Positions 33,301 through 41,708 of a stretch of DNA of 64,000 nucleotides are shown piece after piece. The stretch covers positions 1-64,000 of the forward strand of contig JAVBLA010000048.1 of the NCBI GenBank assembly GCA_031553775.1, written 5' to 3'. The notes under the pieces were generated by a model. The model was not told the origin of the DNA and did no database searches. It saw only the letters and a program-made list of their open reading frames with translations. The stretch is from JAISFI01 sp031553775. GTDB lineage: Bacteria > Bacteroidota > Bacteroidia > Bacteroidales > Azobacteroidaceae. A program made the position numbers and the translations under genes. Position 1 is the stretch's first letter. Every line of letters starts with the position of its first letter.

Positions 33301-35088
33301 GATGCCCTGAAATTGATCGTAGAATCTGTTTTCAATGAATATGTAAATCTGGAACTTAACGTTGCCCCCATGATCCTGGATATTAATGAAGTCTACGATC
33401 AACTTCGGGATGATTTGGAGGATGCCCCATTCAATATATGCCATTACATGCGGCCTTCGCTCATCGAACAACATTCCTTGCAAAAACTGGCTAATTGGGG
33501 CTCGGGATTGTTTGGCACCAATTGGCAATTGCCGGTTGTGCGTAAATTCACCATTACACCGGCTGTAAGAGATTTAAGTATCAAAGAAGGAACTCGCTTT
33601 TACCAGCCTTCCAATGTTGAAGGACACATGATTGCGGGAGATATTATCGCAGGTGTACAGGATTTTTGGACGTTTGATACATTTTCAAGTCATACATTTG
33701 ACGATCTGTTCAAGAAAAGTAAAAACTTTAAAAAGATGGTCAAATATTTTGAGAATGTTCTTGAAGTCATGAGCTTCCTCAAAGCCGAAGATCAGGATAA
33801 TATATTCGGACTCAATGGTTTCGATTTTTCCTATTTAGAAGAAGATTATAAGGAAATTATGAAGATTGCAGACGAAAATCTTCGTCTTTTTGCAGCCTTT
33901 GATAATATGATTAAACGAATAAATATAGTAATCACCGGAGTTAATACAATCGGTTTCCTTGTCGATTCTGATGTGGTTGTTCCTTTGAAAAGCCAATTGG
34001 CAGGCTCTACTCAGGGATTATTACATAATCATACTGTTTTTAATGATATGGACTGGCTTCATATGACGATTGTCAATAAACCCTATGTCAGCAAAAGAGT
34101 TGAAGAATTGATGCAAACTTCGGTAAAATCTCCATTATTCGGACCAATCCCGGCTTCGATCCAAAAACCTTCTCCTTTGAAAAGTAATGTAACTCAACCG
34201 GTTATTTCCTTTAAAAAATTACGGTCGGATGTAAATTCAGAGAAAATAGAATTAACCAATCTGACAGGATCAACTGTTCTCAAACCTGCTGACCTGCTGA
34301 GCATTAAACTTTCAATCAAAGATTTGGAAAAGTTAAAGTACGTGGAAATCTCATTCCAGGGAGAAGATTACCGGAGATACGACATTGCCGGAGATATAGT
34401 ACTTAATCTTTCCGTTAATAACGCTTATCTCAATTCTCAGCCAATTGTTGCCAAAGCATTTTATGATTATGGAGACAGCATTTATACCGCTTACGCGGGG
34501 ATGCTTGTTGATGTATTTCCCGATCAGGATCCCATCCGGTTTTCGTGTAAAAATAAAATTTTCCGCTGTGCTGCAGGCGATGTCTTAAGACCATCATATG
34601 AAGCTGTATATCCCACATTTATTTATTCTTTCGGAAAAAACAACCAACTGAAAGCAACGAATCTGGGTGCGAATATTGTTTCATTCGATCCGGACGACTG
34701 TGCCTTTATCTGCACCTCCGATGGTACGACTTATATGGAATTGGATTATATGGGACAAAAAGATACCGTTTACTTCATTGTTGAAAAAAAACAGGCCGGC
34801 GATAACGTCGGAATAAAATTTGCCGAACCGGATAAGAAAGGCGATACGAATTTTATCTCGGTTTATCCTAATCCTGTAAGAGACCGGTTGAATATCGAAT
34901 TTCAATCAACATTGATAGATCCTGTATCAATCAGGTTAATCAATATGATGGGACAAACAGTACAGCAATGGTCTTTTTTTGCTGAAAACCCCCAATCCAT
35001 AGACATTCAATCCTGTCTTCCTGGTATTTATATTTTAGAAATATTGACGGAGAAGGGAAAGATACAGAAGAAAATTGTAAAAAAATAA
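30400..35088 (+). CDS. Secreted LRR (BspA-type) - alpha/beta-hydrolase protein with type IX sorting domain
   Basis: A 1562-residue protein. The signal peptide (1-22, ending V-I-A-Q) is followed by about a dozen BspA-type leucine-rich repeats (about 100-460; S-I-x-I-P-x-x-V-x-x-I-G-x-x-A-F-x-x-C), known as host- or surface-interaction modules. Beta-rich linkers then precede an alpha/beta-hydrolase lipase domain (about 835-1225): oxyanion H-G (840-841), nucleophile in C-H-S-M-G-G (Ser923), and a plausible Asp (D-S-D-V-V-V-P, 1189 or 1191) and His1221 (D-W-L-H). The C-terminus (about 1487-1562) is a type IX secretion sorting domain (V-Y-P-N-P-V, ending I-V-K-K). The ATG at 30400 begins the signal peptide. 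An LRR-lipase fusion is unusual; the substrate is unknown. Confidence 0.85.
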   Translation: MKRLHFFALLTALSASLQTVIAQVSKNIHVSVPGTLTSLLTAEEKSSITDLSVTGVIDARDFRTIRDNISNIQTLNISTVNIAEYSGYDEGIGDNILNPANAIPAYALLGSYLESVILPQSITSIEIGAFNACYGLKSISIPAGVKTIGEWAFSSCNSLQTMVIPASVTYIGPYAFSSCRNLSSVTNHSSITSIKSGLFYECSALTSFNIPETVTIIKEEAFYGCSSLTSMVIPPSVSTIEKKTFDGCYSLNSINIPWGITTINDKIFSSCYRLKSIDIPSSVTHIGSGAFEICTSLENINLPSSVTYIGGGAFRDCSNLKKIKLPATITAIDEGAFQGCNSLKTIGLPPLITKLEDGIFSGCSSLESINIPASVISIGTSAFMGCKNLTSIVIPSAVNRIGGVAFRDCINLKSVYVNSKTPASLGVYFYKAFYGVDLNLCVLYVPQGSLVDYQNADYWKEFGNIREIQNIQIPFIRLSQSVLHYGDILKINGFNFTSPGEVTLSCYTASIISDTISTEAGGNFSYEIPITENMKTGDYTLYTEDIASGQIPSPLQFKIEGLAQPKNYLKILSPGNENLKTFAGEPLDINWEDYIAFDKRYQIFDEKAERFYSYFVELESLIGEGGVVSDTLLEGSALLNQKISFQHTFFPRQTGQYLIRIWDKTTQKAVESPLFTVIAPPQHVILGKEWDCSVLRADGSFHRPENLPKGVAADGTSRIYLTVTAKDKTIEKISISLSDQEGQHTTAELLGKVMPATVTDTYSDEANNAQSTSTEHLQCGLSKYYFWYVAPDDFSGSNASGVNKSVRIVDANIHITYADQTTATEKIQIEVVRPAVMMVHGLGSSGSKCWGKFSLDGKTPLTEDARFKYVAAIDVYPDMDFFVNARGLLGESPRFAESTFDYFNKKMRLEGYASNRVDYICHSMGGCILRYATEHYAEEFYCSQNYGKGYTNKVITINTPHEGSPLGDALKLIVESVFNEYVNLELNVAPMILDINEVYDQLRDDLEDAPFNICHYMRPSLIEQHSLQKLANWGSGLFGTNWQLPVVRKFTITPAVRDLSIKEGTRFYQPSNVEGHMIAGDIIAGVQDFWTFDTFSSHTFDDLFKKSKNFKKMVKYFENVLEVMSFLKAEDQDNIFGLNGFDFSYLEEDYKEIMKIADENLRLFAAFDNMIKRINIVITGVNTIGFLVDSDVVVPLKSQLAGSTQGLLHNHTVFNDMDWLHMTIVNKPYVSKRVEELMQTSVKSPLFGPIPASIQKPSPLKSNVTQPVISFKKLRSDVNSEKIELTNLTGSTVLKPADLLSIKLSIKDLEKLKYVEISFQGEDYRRYDIAGDIVLNLSVNNAYLNSQPIVAKAFYDYGDSIYTAYAGMLVDVFPDQDPIRFSCKNKIFRCAAGDVLRPSYEAVYPTFIYSFGKNNQLKATNLGANIVSFDPDDCAFICTSDGTTYMELDYMGQKDTVYFIVEKKQAGDNVGIKFAEPDKKGDTNFISVYPNPVRDRLNIEFQSTLIDPVSIRLINMMGQTVQQWSFFAENPQSIDIQSCLPGIYILEILTEKGKIQKKIVKK

Positions 35089-35189
35089 CTGAAGCGAGGT
35101 AAAGCAGTTAAGTGGTTTCTAAATCATTCCCTATCACTAAATATTGAGGGTTTAATCCGTTGAATTTTACCGCATTTCTAAAAAATCAC

Positions 35190-35197
35190 TACCTTTG
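35190..35197 (+). promoter_or_regulatory. Promoter -7 box almost touching the ygiQ start
   Basis: TACCTTTG ends 4 nt before the ATG at 35202. In this promoter class transcription begins a few nt after the box, so the mRNA would be leaderless or nearly so. The TTG box is not clear. Confidence 0.55.
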
Positions 35198-35201
35198 CAA
35201 C

Positions 35202-37025
35202 ATGGAATATAAATTAACCGATTGGTTGCCAACAACTAAAAAAGAAATGGAATTGCGGGGTTGGGATACCCCTGATGTCATCTTTTTTTCCGGTGATGCC
35301 TACATAGATCATCCTTCATTCGGAGCAGCAGTCATCGGTCGTACCCTAGAGTCGATGGGTTTGCGGGTGGCAATTGTGCCCCAGCCTAACTGGAGAGATG
35401 ATTTGCGTGATTTTAAAAAACTGGGAAAACCCCGGCTTTTTTTCGGTATTTCAGCCGGAGCCATGGATTCCATGATCAATAAGTATACGGCTAATAAACG
35501 TCTTCGTTCTGACGATGCTTATACGCCGGATGCCCGTTCAGACATGCGGCCGGAATATCCTACCATTGTTTATTCGAAAATATTAAAATCTTTATTTCCT
35601 GATGTTCCGGTAGTCATAGGAGGAATAGAAGCCTCCCTGCGCCGTTTATCACACTACGATTACTGGCAGGATCGGCTGCTGCCGGGTATTCTGGTCGAAG
35701 CACAGGCCGATTTGCTGGTGTATGGTATGGGAGAAAAGCCTATCCGGGAAATAGTTGCCGGACTGTCTTCCGGAAAATCTGTCCGGGAGCTTACGGATAT
35801 TCCCCAAACGGCTTATTATACTCCTTCTATAACTGAAAAAGAAGGTGATATCCGTTTGTTCTCCTATGAGGAATGCCTCCGGGATAAGAAAAAGCAGGCG
35901 CAAAATTTCAGGCATATAGAAGAAGAATCCAATAAATATGAGGCTTCGCGTTTATTGCAGGTAACCGGAGATCAGACCATTGCGGTTAATCCTCCTTTTT
36001 TGCCGATGACGGAAAAAGAAGCTGACTCGTGCTATGATCTTCCTTATACCCGTTTACCTCATCCTAAGTATAAAGGGAAAAGGATACCGGCCTATGAAAT
36101 GATCCGTCATTCTGTAAATATACACCGGGGTTGCTTTGGAGGTTGTGCTTTTTGTACTATTTCTGCGCATCAGGGAAAATTCATTGCTTCCCGGTCTAAA
36201 GAATCTATTTTGAAAGAAGTGCGAAAAGTGACGGAAATGCCCGATTTTAAGGGTTATATCAGTGACTTGGGCGGACCTTCGGCCAATATGTATCAGATGC
36301 GGGGAAAAGATTTGAATATTTGTAGAAAATGCCGAAAACCGTCTTGTATCTTTCCGGAAGTTTGCAAAAACCTTCATGCCGATCATCAGGCTTTGTTAGA
36401 TTTATATCAGGCAGTAGATCGTATTCCCGGTATTAAAAAATCTTTTGTAGGAAGTGGAATCCGCTACGATTTACTGGTTGGGGAACTACCTGAAGGAGAC
36501 TTGAATAAATCAGCCAGGGATTATGCGAAAGAACTGATAACCAAACATGTTTCAGGCCGTTTGAAGGTAGCTCCCGAACACACTTCACAAGAGGTGCTGA
36601 ATTGTATCCGGAAACCCTCATTCGAGTTTTTTTACAAATTCAGAAAGATATTTGATAAAACCAACCAGGAAACAGGAATGAAACAACAGTTAATTCCTTA
36701 TTTTATGAGTTCTCATCCGGCTTGTACCGAAATAGATATGGCAGAGTTAGCGGTTATATCCAAATCATTGGATTTTCAATTAGAACAGGTGCAGGATTTT
36801 ACGCCTACGCCGATGACATTGTCTTCCGAAATTTATTACACCGGCTACCATCCCTATACCTTAAAGCCAGTTTATACGGTACATACGAAAGAAGAGAAGT
36901 TGGCGCAACGTCAGTATTTTTTTTGGTATAACAAAGATTACAGACAATCTATTACCCGGTCCCTGAATCGTTTGAAGAGGTTTGATTTGTTGAAAAAACT
37001 ATATCAACCGGGAACAAGAACTTAA
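35202..37025 (+). CDS. YgiQ family radical SAM protein
   Basis: A 607-residue radical SAM enzyme of the YgiQ/UPF0313 family; the reaction is unknown. It has an N-terminal B12-binding-like domain (about 1-200) and a radical SAM core with C-x3-C-x2-C in G-C-F-G-G-C-A-F-C (Cys311, Cys315, Cys318). The ATG at 35202 gives the family start M-E-Y-K-L-T-D-W-L-P-T. It is 34 nt upstream of trkH and may be co-transcribed with it. Confidence 0.93.
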   Translation: MEYKLTDWLPTTKKEMELRGWDTPDVIFFSGDAYIDHPSFGAAVIGRTLESMGLRVAIVPQPNWRDDLRDFKKLGKPRLFFGISAGAMDSMINKYTANKRLRSDDAYTPDARSDMRPEYPTIVYSKILKSLFPDVPVVIGGIEASLRRLSHYDYWQDRLLPGILVEAQADLLVYGMGEKPIREIVAGLSSGKSVRELTDIPQTAYYTPSITEKEGDIRLFSYEECLRDKKKQAQNFRHIEEESNKYEASRLLQVTGDQTIAVNPPFLPMTEKEADSCYDLPYTRLPHPKYKGKRIPAYEMIRHSVNIHRGCFGGCAFCTISAHQGKFIASRSKESILKEVRKVTEMPDFKGYISDLGGPSANMYQMRGKDLNICRKCRKPSCIFPEVCKNLHADHQALLDLYQAVDRIPGIKKSFVGSGIRYDLLVGELPEGDLNKSARDYAKELITKHVSGRLKVAPEHTSQEVLNCIRKPSFEFFYKFRKIFDKTNQETGMKQQLIPYFMSSHPACTEIDMAELAVISKSLDFQLEQVQDFTPTPMTLSSEIYYTGYHPYTLKPVYTVHTKEEKLAQRQYFFWYNKDYRQSITRSLNRLKRFDLLKKLYQPGTRT

Positions 37026-37059
37026 TAGATTTGTTGTAGATTAAAAACCGGTTTAAATC

Positions 37060-38892
37060 ATGCAACACAATTTAAGAGAGCGGGGATTACATATCCGTAT
37101 TCTTTTTTTTCGTTTTAAAAAAAGAATCGTATGGCTGTCTAATTTCTTTTTGTTTTTATTAAGCCTTTCTTCTATCTTTTTATTGGTACTGGAATATGGA
37201 TACCAATTAGATGCCTCCGTTCATTTACGTGTGGAAAATGCATTTACATTGAGCTTTTTATTGTTCTTTATAGTTTTGACGGTTCGTTTTGTTTTCAATT
37301 ACCGGGAAGTTGTCAGGGAAAAATTATTGCTTGTAGATATATCCTCTTATATTTTATTATTCTTCGTATTGTTTGTGACCCTTTTTTTTCCGCAGGAAGT
37401 TCGTTACCATCCGTTTCTTCATTTTCTGACAACCAAATCTCTGGGAGCTGTTTTGATAGCACTACTCTCTATTGTGAATATTTCCAAGTTTATTTTCCGG
37501 CTGTTAAGTAGTAAAATCAATCCCTCCCTGCTCTTTATCTATAGCTTCCTGATATTGATCTTGTTGGGAACGGGTGCTTTGATGTTGCCTAACTCTACTT
37601 TACCACATATTAATTTGCCATTTGTAGATGCTCTGTTTATGTCTACCACGAGTGTTTGTGTTACAGGACTTTGCTCGGTGGATGTAGCTTCTACCTTTAC
37701 ATTGATGGGGCAGATTATCTTGCTTTTCCTTATCCAGATCGGTGGGGTAGGAGTGATGACATTTACCAGTTTTTTCGCCCTTTCATTCATGGGAAAATTT
37801 AGTTTTGGAGGAAGTATCCTGTTGAAAGATTTTCTGAATGAGGATAATTTGGGGAATATGTTTAAGACTTTGGTCAATATTTTGATTGTAACATTCATTA
37901 TTGAAGCTTTGGGTGCTTTCCTGATTTGGCAAAGTATTCATGATCAGATCGGTGTGTCTTGGAAATATGAACTTTTTATCTCTGTTTTTCATGCAGTATC
38001 GGCATTTTGTAATGCAGGCATTTCTGTTTTTGAAGGAAATCTGACCAATCCGTTGGTTATACATAACTATTCTTTGCAGTTTTGGGTAGCCCTACTTATT
38101 ATTTTTGGAGGATTGGGCTTTCCGATTGTTTTCAACTACATGAAACTGATACGGCATTTTGTACTCAACCGTTTCAAAGTTTTTTTTAAGAAGCAGGATC
38201 ATTATATTCATCAACCGAGGATCATTAACCTGCATACCCGGGTGGTGATGGTCTCCACTATTATATTACTGGCCGGAGGTACGCTTTTGGTATTTTTGCT
38301 TGAACGGGATCATGCTTTTGCCGGATTGCGCTTTACTGAGCAATTGGTTTCTTCATTTTTTACGGCGGTTACACCCAGAACGGCGGGTTTCAATAATGTA
38401 AATCCATTATCTCTGGCACAACCAACACTGTTCCTTGTAATGGTGTTGATGATGATCGGGGCAGGTCCGATGTCTACTGCCGGTGGAATGAAGGTAACTA
38501 CGGTAAGCGTTGCTTTCCTGTCTGCGATCGATATTGCACGGGGTAAAAAGAGAACCGAAATCGGCGGTCAGGAAATAGATCCCTGGTATATGGACCGGGC
38601 CGGTGCCGTGATTATTCTTTATCTGTCATATATGATGCTGGCTACGGGAATCCTGACTTTTACAGAGAAAGGAGCAACTGTATTCACTTTGATGTATGAA
38701 GTGGTTTCTGCATTGAGTACTGTAGGTTTGAGTTTGAATTTTTCACCGGAACTGAGTGAAATGGGAAAGTATATTATTGCTTTTAGTATGTTTGTCGGCC
38801 GGATTGGCGTTTTAGCATTTCTTTCCGGTATACTGAAACGATATAAACCCAAAAATTACAGGTATCCGAAAACAGGATTAATAATAGGTTAA
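37060..38892 (+). CDS. trkH: TrkH-type potassium uptake protein
   Basis: A 610-residue integral membrane K+ transporter subunit. The core (about 165-610) has the four-fold MPM repeats with selectivity-filter segments such as TTSVCVTGL and TPRTAGFN. An N-terminal block of about 160 residues with four hydrophobic segments precedes it, as in other Bacteroidetes TrkH proteins but absent from E. coli TrkH. It works with the NAD-binding regulator TrkA encoded 4 nt downstream. Confidence 0.93.
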   Translation: MQHNLRERGLHIRILFFRFKKRIVWLSNFFLFLLSLSSIFLLVLEYGYQLDASVHLRVENAFTLSFLLFFIVLTVRFVFNYREVVREKLLLVDISSYILLFFVLFVTLFFPQEVRYHPFLHFLTTKSLGAVLIALLSIVNISKFIFRLLSSKINPSLLFIYSFLILILLGTGALMLPNSTLPHINLPFVDALFMSTTSVCVTGLCSVDVASTFTLMGQIILLFLIQIGGVGVMTFTSFFALSFMGKFSFGGSILLKDFLNEDNLGNMFKTLVNILIVTFIIEALGAFLIWQSIHDQIGVSWKYELFISVFHAVSAFCNAGISVFEGNLTNPLVIHNYSLQFWVALLIIFGGLGFPIVFNYMKLIRHFVLNRFKVFFKKQDHYIHQPRIINLHTRVVMVSTIILLAGGTLLVFLLERDHAFAGLRFTEQLVSSFFTAVTPRTAGFNNVNPLSLAQPTLFLVMVLMMIGAGPMSTAGGMKVTTVSVAFLSAIDIARGKKRTEIGGQEIDPWYMDRAGAVIILYLSYMMLATGILTFTEKGATVFTLMYEVVSALSTVGLSLNFSPELSEMGKYIIAFSMFVGRIGVLAFLSGILKRYKPKNYRYPKTGLIIG

Positions 38893-38896
38893 GCAT

Positions 38897-39583
38897 ATGA
38901 AATACATTGTTGTAGGTTTAGGAAAATTGGGAAAAGCCATGGCGGAGAGCCTGACTTCATTTGGTCACGAAGTTATAGGACTGGACCAGGATATGCGTGA
39001 AGTGGATGCTGTTAAGAATACTATTTCATTAGCGATCCGAATGGATGCGAGAGATGAAAATGCTGTTAAATCTCTCCCGTTAAAGGACTCAGATGCAGTA
39101 TATATCACTTATGGAGAAGATTTTGGCCTATCGGTCCATACTGCAGCTGTTTTTAAGAAACTGAAGGCAAAAAGAATTGTTGTACGGGCTACATCTCCAT
39201 TGCATGAAACAGTGTTGCGGGCGATTGGAGTAGACGAAATTCTGTCGCCGGAGATAGATTATTCCCATGAATTTGTGGCTACTCTGCAGTTGGGAAATAA
39301 ATTGGACCATTGGTATAAAGTCACGTCATCACACCATCTTGTAAAAGTGAAGATTCCGGTATCCATGGTAGGATATCCCATTCAAAGTGTTGACTTTATG
39401 TCGGATTTTAACCTGAAATTACTTGCTGTTCTGAGACCCTCGATAAAGAAAAATATCATCGGTCAGGCTGATAAACGGGAGGATGTTCTGGAAGACATTA
39501 CTGAGGATACGCTTTTTGAAGAGAACGACAAATTGCTGTTATTCGGCAAACCTTCCGATTATAATAAACTGGAAGGAGTTTAA
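38897..39583 (+). CDS. trkA: TrkA-type potassium channel regulatory subunit (KtrA/RCK)
   Basis: A 228-residue cytoplasmic RCK protein: Rossmann N-terminal domain with GLGKLG (7-12) and acidic D-Q-D, followed by a C-terminal RCK_C domain (about 140-225) that binds ligands and gates TrkH. It starts 4 nt after the trkH stop and is clearly coupled to it. Confidence 0.94.
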   Translation: MKYIVVGLGKLGKAMAESLTSFGHEVIGLDQDMREVDAVKNTISLAIRMDARDENAVKSLPLKDSDAVYITYGEDFGLSVHTAAVFKKLKAKRIVVRATSPLHETVLRAIGVDEILSPEIDYSHEFVATLQLGNKLDHWYKVTSSHHLVKVKIPVSMVGYPIQSVDFMSDFNLKLLAVLRPSIKKNIIGQADKREDVLEDITEDTLFEENDKLLLFGKPSDYNKLEGV

Positions 39584-39649
39584 TCTTTTGGATGTGTTTT
39601 TCTCTGTAGTATTGTTTGCAGCTCCAATATTTGATGATGGATTTTCTTT

Positions 39650-40822
39650 TCAGCGAGGTCTTCCAATAATTTTATAACATTGTCCATTCACCTGTAAAAT
39701 AGATATTCCATCCGGAATAGGCATGGTATGAATGCCATTTTTCCAGGTAGCTTTGAATATGATTCGTCCGGTTGAATCAAACAATGAAATTTTGTTTTCC
39801 GGTTCATTCAATTGCATTTCGATTGTATTTCCGGAGACGGAGTAACTCCATTTCATATCCTTTCCGATTTCTTGTAAACCGGACGCATCTGTATAGTCAC
39901 TGATTCGTATTTTATCTACATTTATTCCGGCAGGAGTGGTATCTCCTTTACCGATCCTGAGTCTGAGATTCCCGGATTTATTGATTTCGAACTGGTATTC
40001 CTTCCATTTTTTTTCAACAAAAAAGGGAGCAACAACCTGTTGCCATGTTTTTCCCTGGTCGGAAGAAACCGAAAACTTTAAGTAACTGCTGTTATCGGTT
40101 CCATAATATCCTGCCCAAAAGCGTACGGTACCTATCCCGTTTGCTTTGTCTTCCATCATTTCAATATATCCACTGTCACCGGTCGGACCTTCCGTTAACC
40201 GGATACGGGCAGACGATCGGTCCCATTTCTGATCGTCGGCATCTTCTCCCATGGTAGCACCTACAAAGTTCCAGGTGCAGAGGTATCCGCTATAAATGCC
40301 TCCGGCAAAAGTTTTGCCGGCATCTCTTCTTTCATAAGCTTTCTTCTCGTCGAAATCTTCATAAAAAACCCAGGAAGCAGTTTCATTTTTCCAGGGTTCG
40401 GGAGTCAATATCTGCCAGCCGGTCAGGTCTTTCAGGCCCGGCATACTGAAATAATCCCGGAAAAAGCCATATGCCTGCACTTCTTTTCTCCAGTATTGAG
40501 GGTTTTCTTCCAGGTTCAATTCATCTATTCTTGAACTGATTGCTACAGGAATACATTTGGTCAGGTCTATCTCTGTAGGACTGTCTGCCAGTAAATAAGC
40601 GGAAACTCCGGCAAAAGGAGGAGCCATATCATAAAAATATTTATTGTTACTGAATTGGCTTAATTCTCCAACTATATACCCTTTGACCCAATATCTTACG
40701 TTTTCTCCCTGTTTATGTTTAATACCTTCGGATACAGAAAACGGAGATATTTCCGTTCCGGAACCAGCCTGAAGAAGGTGGAAAACCCCCAACATCAGTG
40801 AAAACAGCATATATTTTTTCAT
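39650..40822 (-). CDS. Secreted DUF6359-like protein with jelly-roll module
   Basis: A 390-residue exported protein: signal peptide (1-20, L-L-Q-A-G), an OB-like domain with Y-W-V-K-G-Y-I-V-G-E-L (about 25-135) resembling DUF6359, a jelly-roll domain (about 145-300; E-D-F-D, F-S-V-S-S-D-Q-G-K-T-W) and a short C-terminal beta-domain resembling a type IX-type sorting domain but without the canonical N-P and K-R-ending motif. The function is unknown; the lectin-like module suggests glycan contact. The ATG at 40822 begins the signal peptide. A weak promoter-like TATCTTCG lies at 40854-40847. Confidence 0.65.
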   Translation of the reverse strand: MKKYMLFSLMLGVFHLLQAGSGTEISPFSVSEGIKHKQGENVRYWVKGYIVGELSQFSNNKYFYDMAPPFAGVSAYLLADSPTEIDLTKCIPVAISSRIDELNLEENPQYWRKEVQAYGFFRDYFSMPGLKDLTGWQILTPEPWKNETASWVFYEDFDEKKAYERRDAGKTFAGGIYSGYLCTWNFVGATMGEDADDQKWDRSSARIRLTEGPTGDSGYIEMMEDKANGIGTVRFWAGYYGTDNSSYLKFSVSSDQGKTWQQVVAPFFVEKKWKEYQFEINKSGNLRLRIGKGDTTPAGINVDKIRISDYTDASGLQEIGKDMKWSYSVSGNTIEMQLNEPENKISLFDSTGRIIFKATWKNGIHTMPIPDGISILQVNGQCYKIIGRPR

Positions 40823-40903
40823 ATTCCCCAATAAATTAGAAGATGCGAAGATAGATAAAGAATCCGGAAAATTAAAACGAACAGGAAAAAGAAATTCTAC
40901 GGG

Positions 40904-41045
40904 TCAGGCAAGATTATAGCCTGAAGAAGTCACTATTTTCGACCGTAGAGAGTAAATCTTCTGCAAATGCGGAAAACAGAAGATTGCAAGTGTGGTATGA
41001 GGCGGTTTTGATAAATGTACTTGCATCTCTCTACGGGAAAATAGT
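40904..41045. repeat. Multi-branched inverted-repeat element
   Basis: The outer stem pairs ACTATTTTC (40932-40940) with GAAAATAGT (41037-41045) and CCGTAGAGAG (40943-40952) with CTCTCTACGG (41027-41036), 19 bp with a 2-nt bulge. It encloses two hairpins: AATCTTCTG/CAGAAGATT (40955-40963, 40977-40985) and GCAAGT/ACTTGC (40986-40991, 41019-41024). This layout is a three-way junction. A separate small hairpin TCAGGC/GCCTGA (40904-40909, 40919-40924) precedes it. No coding potential seen. Confidence 0.7.
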
Positions 41046-41091
41046 TGTCGGAATTGGTTATTAACAGTATTACATATAAGAATTATAGGTA

Positions 41092-41457
41092 TTACTTCTT
41101 ATTCAGAATAAAATATCCAAAAATGACCAGACCATTACGGTTATTCATTACGATGGAATAAGGACCGCTTGTCCAGTTTTCAATGTTAATGATCAGATGA
41201 AATGTTTCATCGGTATTGATTAACTCCTTAAATACTGTATTATTCATGATATCAGTTACACTGACAAACAAGCTATCAAATTTCTTAAAAAATTCGAAGT
41301 CAAGATAATAGTCAGAGTATATTGTCTTTACAAAACAGTTTATTTCTTCAGAATAAAAAAATGATTCATTATTCATATATTTACTCAGTTGTATTTTGTT
41401 TTCGTTTTCATAATAGGGTTGCGAAAATGCAAAAATTCCCCGATTAAAGTATTTCAT
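41092..41457 (-). CDS. Hypothetical protein with DUF3244-like C-terminus
   Basis: A 121-residue AT-rich gene of unknown function. No signal peptide is visible. Residues about 62-118 (V-S-V-T-D-I-M-N-N, then S-G-P-Y-S-I-V-M and G-Y-F) resemble the DUF3244 beta-sandwich module of Bacteroidetes secreted proteins. The ATG at 41457 was preferred to one at 41496, since a TAAATTTG box at 41474-41467 would make the upstream ATG untranscribed. Translation of the first part may be wrong if the gene is decaying. Confidence 0.5.
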   Translation of the reverse strand: MKYFNRGIFAFSQPYYENENKIQLSKYMNNESFFYSEEINCFVKTIYSDYYLDFEFFKKFDSLFVSVTDIMNNTVFKELINTDETFHLIINIENWTSGPYSIVMNNRNGLVIFGYFILNKK

Positions 41458-41466
41458 AAAAATATG

Positions 41467-41474
41467 CAAATTTA
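41467..41474 (-). promoter_or_regulatory. Possible -7 box for the DUF3244-like gene
   Basis: TAAATTTG on the minus strand, 9 nt before the ATG at 41457. It fits the consensus but has no clear TTG partner. Confidence 0.3.
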
Positions 41475-41663
41475 TTGCTGTTGATTTTGGTAACATTTTG
41501 TTAATATGAATTTAATGTCAAAAATATACACTTTTAAAAAAAAGATAATGTCTGTTTGTGCAAAAAATACATCAGATTTTGTCCAAGAAAGAAAAATATT
41601 CAATTTTTGTAGCAAGAACAGAGATTAGAGATTTTATTTTTCTTTTTTTTTATTGAATTTCTT

Positions 41664-41694
41664 TTTGAAATAATCTGAAATTGTCATATCTTGC
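41664..41694 (+). promoter_or_regulatory. Promoter for the helix-turn-helix regulator gene
   Basis: TTTG (41664-41667), 19 nt, TATCTTGC (41687-41694), one base from the TAnnTTTG consensus. The ATG at 41709 follows within 15 nt. Confidence 0.5.
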
Positions 41695-41708
41695 CCGCAA
41701 AAAAATAT

